Below, piece by piece: positions 12,079-12,882 of a DNA stretch of 12,882 nucleotides; the first letter of the stretch is position 1; each line of letters starts with the position of its first letter. Under the pieces are notes generated by a model that was not told the origin of the DNA, did not search any database, and was given only the letters and a program-made list of their open reading frames with translations. Origin of the DNA: Kiloniellaceae bacterium (lineage in GTDB: Bacteria; Pseudomonadota; Alphaproteobacteria; Kiloniellales; Kiloniellaceae); NCBI GenBank assembly GCA_028280915.1, contig JANQKX010000316.1:1-12882 (forward strand), in the 5' to 3' direction. The translations under genes and the position numbers were made by a program.

Positions 12079-12882
12079 TTGGAAAAACCAGTTTTGCGCG
12101 GCAAGCACCCCGGCCCCGGGGAGCCCCTCAGCCCCAGGGAGCCCCTCAGCCCAAGGGAGCAGGAGATCGCGGAGGCCTTCTCAAACGGGGAAAGCTATAG
12201 CCAGATTGCCGAGCGCCTCTGCATCGCCCCCTCGACCGTGCGCACCCACCTGACGACGGTTTATCGCAAGCTGGGGGTTTCGTCCAAACTGGCGCTGCAC
12301 AAGCACCTGGCGCAAAACTCCCAGACAAGCATGCACCAACGCGGCCAGCGGCCCCGGTTGCCCGACAAACCCTCCATTGCCGTGCTCGCCTTTGAAAACA
12401 TGTCGGGGGATCCGGAACAGGAGTTTTTTTCCGATGGCATCGCCGAGGATATCATCACCGCCCTGTCGCGCTCACCTTGGCTGTTCATCATCGCCCGCAA
12501 CACCACCTTTACCTATAAGGGCGAGAACGTGGACGTCAAACGCATCGCGGCGGAGCTGGGCGTTCGTTACGTGCTCGAGGGTTCCGTGCGCCGCTCCGGC
12601 GACCGCATTCGGGTCACCGCCCAGTTGATCGACGGCACCTCCGGCGGGCACCTGTGGTCCGAACGCTATGACGGCACGCTGGCCGATGTCTTCGACCTGC
12701 AGGACGAAATCACCCGCAACGTGGTGGCCTCGATCCAGACCCGGGTTCACCTGACCGCCAGCCCGCCCGGCGGCCGCGGCAACCGCCCGGACTTGACCGT
12801 CTGGGAGTTGACCATGCGGGCCTGGCATCTGCTTTACGACTTCACGCCGGAGGCCTTCGAAACGGCCAAGGGCCTCCTGCGT
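12079..12882 (+). CDS. LuxR-type HTH fused to TolB-like domain, C-terminus cut by window edge
   Basis: 268 codons are visible and the frame is open at the right edge. Residues 23-73 are a LuxR/FixJ-type helix-turn-helix (LSPREQEIAEAF, then YSQIAERLCIAPSTVRTHLTTVYRKLGVSS). After a linker comes a TolB-like domain from about 98 to 220 (PSIAVLAFENMSGDPEQEFFSDGIAEDI, then YVLEGSVRRSGDRIRVTAQLID). In many proteobacterial proteins this domain precedes TPR repeats and follows a winged helix or a cyclase domain. A LuxR HTH in that place is less usual. A DNA-binding regulator is inferred. The start is ambiguous: TTG 12079 has GGAG 6 nt upstream, whereas ATG 12019 in the same frame lacks a ribosome site and would add 20 residues. 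Oddity: PLSPRE is duplicated just before the HTH. Confidence 0.85.
   Translation, partial: MEKPVLRGKHPGPGEPLSPREPLSPREQEIAEAFSNGESYSQIAERLCIAPSTVRTHLTTVYRKLGVSSKLALHKHLAQNSQTSMHQRGQRPRLPDKPSIAVLAFENMSGDPEQEFFSDGIAEDIITALSRSPWLFIIARNTTFTYKGENVDVKRIAAELGVRYVLEGSVRRSGDRIRVTAQLIDGTSGGHLWSERYDGTLADVFDLQDEITRNVVASIQTRVHLTASPPGGRGNRPDLTVWELTMRAWHLLYDFTPEAFETAKGLLR
12120..12155. repeat. 18-bp tandem duplication at the start of the LuxR HTH
   Basis: Two units, 12120-12137 and 12138-12155, match at 17 of 18 positions, and GGAG of a third begins at 12156. The duplication is in frame and gives PLSPRE twice (residues 16-21 and 22-27). The second copy is the natural beginning of the LuxR HTH. Confidence 0.87.

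Overview
The window is high-GC bacterial chromosome, densely packed with genes on both strands. It most likely comes from an alphaproteobacterium, perhaps Rhodospirillales-like. The evidence is a class I PHA synthase, a GGAAC-N16-CGTT promoter of the EcfG general-stress type (a hallmark of Alphaproteobacteria), a class III nucleotide cyclase with the N-terminal region common in that class, and a TolB-like regulator. The exact genus cannot be told from sequence alone. No tRNA, rRNA, CRISPR, IS element or phage gene was seen.

Left part, minus strand (1-5854). A polyamine-type ABC importer operon reads potG (ATPase) - potH (permease) - potI (permease) - potF-like (periplasmic binding protein), with gaps of 2, 1 and 45 nt. 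It ends at a strong intrinsic terminator (1777-1809). Beyond that lies phaC, with its own candidate promoter and a strong Shine-Dalgarno; it runs off the left edge, lacking only its C-terminus.

Middle, plus strand (5855-8431). A 587-base non-coding divergent region holds several inverted repeats and, just before the next gene, the EcfG-type promoter. It drives a two-gene unit: a GMC flavoprotein with a CC-x4-C-x2-C cluster like that binding [3Fe-4S] in FAD-dependent glucose dehydrogenases, then a 171-aa Tat-signal protein resembling their small (gamma) subunit. No cytochrome c (beta) subunit follows. This stress-promoter-linked, cytochrome-less dehydrogenase is the most interesting system here.

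Right part (8432-12882). A small secreted Asp/Gly-rich protein of unknown function (minus) is divergent from a class III adenylate cyclase (plus). Next are a SAM-dependent methyltransferase (plus) and a convergent SnoaL/NTF2-like protein (minus). Finally, a LuxR-type DNA-binding domain fused to a TolB-like domain (plus) is cut by the right edge. Cyclase and fusion regulator suggest signalling, but nothing shows that they act together.

A recurring oddity is four independent short tandem duplications: 18-bp units in frame inside potI and the LuxR-type gene, and 16-bp units around the stop codons of the GMC gene and the SnoaL-like gene.
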